DNA of 8,074 bases from Nitrosomonas sp. (lineage in GTDB: Bacteria > Pseudomonadota > Gammaproteobacteria > Burkholderiales > Nitrosomonadaceae), in assembly GCA_003514765.1 (NCBI GenBank), contig DOOY01000345.1, positions 5,152-13,225 of the forward strand. Reading direction: 5' to 3'. Below the pieces are notes generated by a model. The model did no database searches and was not told where the DNA came from. It saw nothing but the letters and a program-made list of their open reading frames with translations. Of the stretch, positions 7,072 through 8,074 are shown piece by piece (within the stretch, counting starts at the first letter, position 1; each line of letters opens with the position of its first letter). Position numbers and translations under genes: made by a program.

Positions 7072-8034
7072 ATGACTTCTTTACTCGTTACTGACTTCAG
7101 CCATGGCATCAGTGCTATTGATGCCCAGTTTCATCGACTTCAACGCGCCGCCATTCACTTGATTGCAGAAAATGGCAAAATGGCGCTCGTTGATACCGGT
7201 ACTACTTTTTCGATTCCGGGCGTGTTGAGCGTTCTTGAAGAAAAAAATCTGGCTACTGAAAATGTTGAGTATGTCATACTCACTCACATCCATCTTGATC
7301 ATGCAGGTGGCGCCAGTGAATGCATGCGCCGTTTTCCCAATGCAAAACTGGTCGTGCATCCGCGCGGCGCACGCCACATGGCTGATCCCGCCAAACTAAT
7401 CGCCGGGGCAATCGCGGTTTACGGTGAAGCAGAATTTAAACGTGTCTACGGTGACATACATGCCATTGATGATAAACGCATTATCGAAGCACCTGATGAA
7501 AGCCGTATCAACCTGAACGGGCGTCCGTTACTGTTTATTGATACGCCAGGGCATGCACGTCACCACAACTGTATTTATGATGAACAAAGCAATGCTTTTT
7601 TCACAGGAGACACATTCGGCGTATCCTATCGCGAACTGGATGTCAACGGCATGGAATTTGTCTTTCCGACCACCACACCTGTACAGTTTGATCCTGATGC
7701 TGCACACGCCTCGTTAAACCGCATTATGCATTTCAAGCCGGAATACGCTTTTCTCACACATTACAGTCGCATCGGTAACCTGACCCATCATGTTGAATGC
7801 ATGCATAATCTGATTGATGCGCATGTCGAAATTGCCCGGAATGCTGATATCAATAGCCGCACAAGCAACACGGACAGATTTAACGCAATCTCCACAGCAC
7901 TGGAATCATTGTTGTTACAACGCCTCAATACACATGGTTGCCAAATGCCTCAAAAAGCAATCGTCAGTCTGTTAAGCGCCGATATTCGATTAAATACAAT
8001 GGGCCTTGAACACTGGCTGAGGCACTCAGATTAA
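7072..8034 (+). CDS. Metallo-beta-lactamase-fold hydrolase, function unknown
   Basis: A 320-residue soluble protein with a complete MBL metal site: THIHLDHAGG (71-80) giving H72, H74, D76 and H77, then H161 in TPGHARHH, D180 in FTGDTFG and H230 in LTHYSR. This ligand set matches binuclear glyoxalase-II-like MBL enzymes, which hydrolyse thioesters or phosphoesters, but the substrate cannot be told. The N-terminal strand pair with VDTGT (40-44) is typical. The region 180-207 (GVSYRELD, FPTTTPVQFDP) and the C-terminal helical extension (about 255-320, ending LNTMGLEHWL) resemble a widespread uncharacterised proteobacterial family I recall as MBL fold metallo-hydrolase. No signal peptide is seen, so it should be cytosolic, unlike true beta-lactamases. 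The ATG at 7072 lacks a Shine-Dalgarno but places the fold correctly and no nearby alternative start exists. It follows acs by 47 bp. Confidence 0.92.
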   Translation: MTSLLVTDFSHGISAIDAQFHRLQRAAIHLIAENGKMALVDTGTTFSIPGVLSVLEEKNLATENVEYVILTHIHLDHAGGASECMRRFPNAKLVVHPRGARHMADPAKLIAGAIAVYGEAEFKRVYGDIHAIDDKRIIEAPDESRINLNGRPLLFIDTPGHARHHNCIYDEQSNAFFTGDTFGVSYRELDVNGMEFVFPTTTPVQFDPDAAHASLNRIMHFKPEYAFLTHYSRIGNLTHHVECMHNLIDAHVEIARNADINSRTSNTDRFNAISTALESLLLQRLNTHGCQMPQKAIVSLLSADIRLNTMGLEHWLRHSD

Positions 8035-8074
8035 ACGATCAGTTAGCAATCTCACTTAGGAACCGTGAAGAAAT

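Noticed and set aside
7072..8034. Reading the MBL-fold protein as a beta-lactamase resistance gene
   Set aside because: No signal peptide, and the HxHxDH site and C-terminal extension match glyoxalase-II-like hydrolases rather than class B lactamases.
8057..8062. TAGGAA near the window end as a ribosome site for a next gene
   Set aside because: No start codon is visible in the remaining bases, so it cannot be tied to a gene.

Overview
This window reads as ordinary chromosomal housekeeping DNA from a Gram-negative proteobacterium of moderate G+C. I lean towards Beta- or Gammaproteobacteria because of the thyA-folA pair, the SpeC-like type III PLP decarboxylase tail, a DUF3391-type HD-GYP protein, and a proteobacterial-type acetyl-CoA synthetase followed by an HxHxDH metallo-beta-lactamase-fold protein. 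The genus cannot be fixed from the sequence alone. I see no insertion sequence, phage gene, CRISPR array, tRNA, rRNA or toxin-antitoxin signature.

Layout. The window opens inside the C-terminus of a PLP-dependent ornithine/lysine/arginine-type decarboxylase (+, 1-177). It converges on a folate/dTMP operon read leftward: thyA (thymidylate synthase, 814-1608) then folA (dihydrofolate reductase, 236-817), joined by a 4-base ATGA overlap. A perfect 14-bp inverted repeat (211-248) lies between the convergent decarboxylase and folA genes and includes the folA stop codon. A 396-bp divergent intergenic region (1609-2004) follows, with two short perfect inverted repeats near its right end. Next is an M17 (leucyl aminopeptidase) family gene (+, 2005-3474). 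It converges on a DUF3391/HD-GYP cyclic-di-GMP phosphodiesterase gene read leftward (3504-4697). A second divergent intergenic region (4698-5056) holds two tiny overlapping ORFs of uncertain reality. Then come acs (acetyl-CoA synthetase, 5057-7024) and, 47 bp later on the same strand, a metallo-beta-lactamase-fold hydrolase (7072-8034). The last 40 bases hold no recognisable gene.

How the genes work together. ThyA makes dTMP and releases dihydrofolate, which FolA recycles to tetrahydrofolate, so their coupling is functionally direct. Acs activates acetate to acetyl-CoA. The downstream MBL protein is probably co-transcribed but its substrate is unknown. The aminopeptidase and HD-GYP genes are independent units (peptide turnover; c-di-GMP signalling).

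Nothing here is convincing as a new defence, mobile or biosynthetic system. The points most worth a second look are the overlapping micro-ORFs upstream of acs, the strong hairpin that includes the folA stop, the altered M17 signature motifs, and the acs-MBL pairing.
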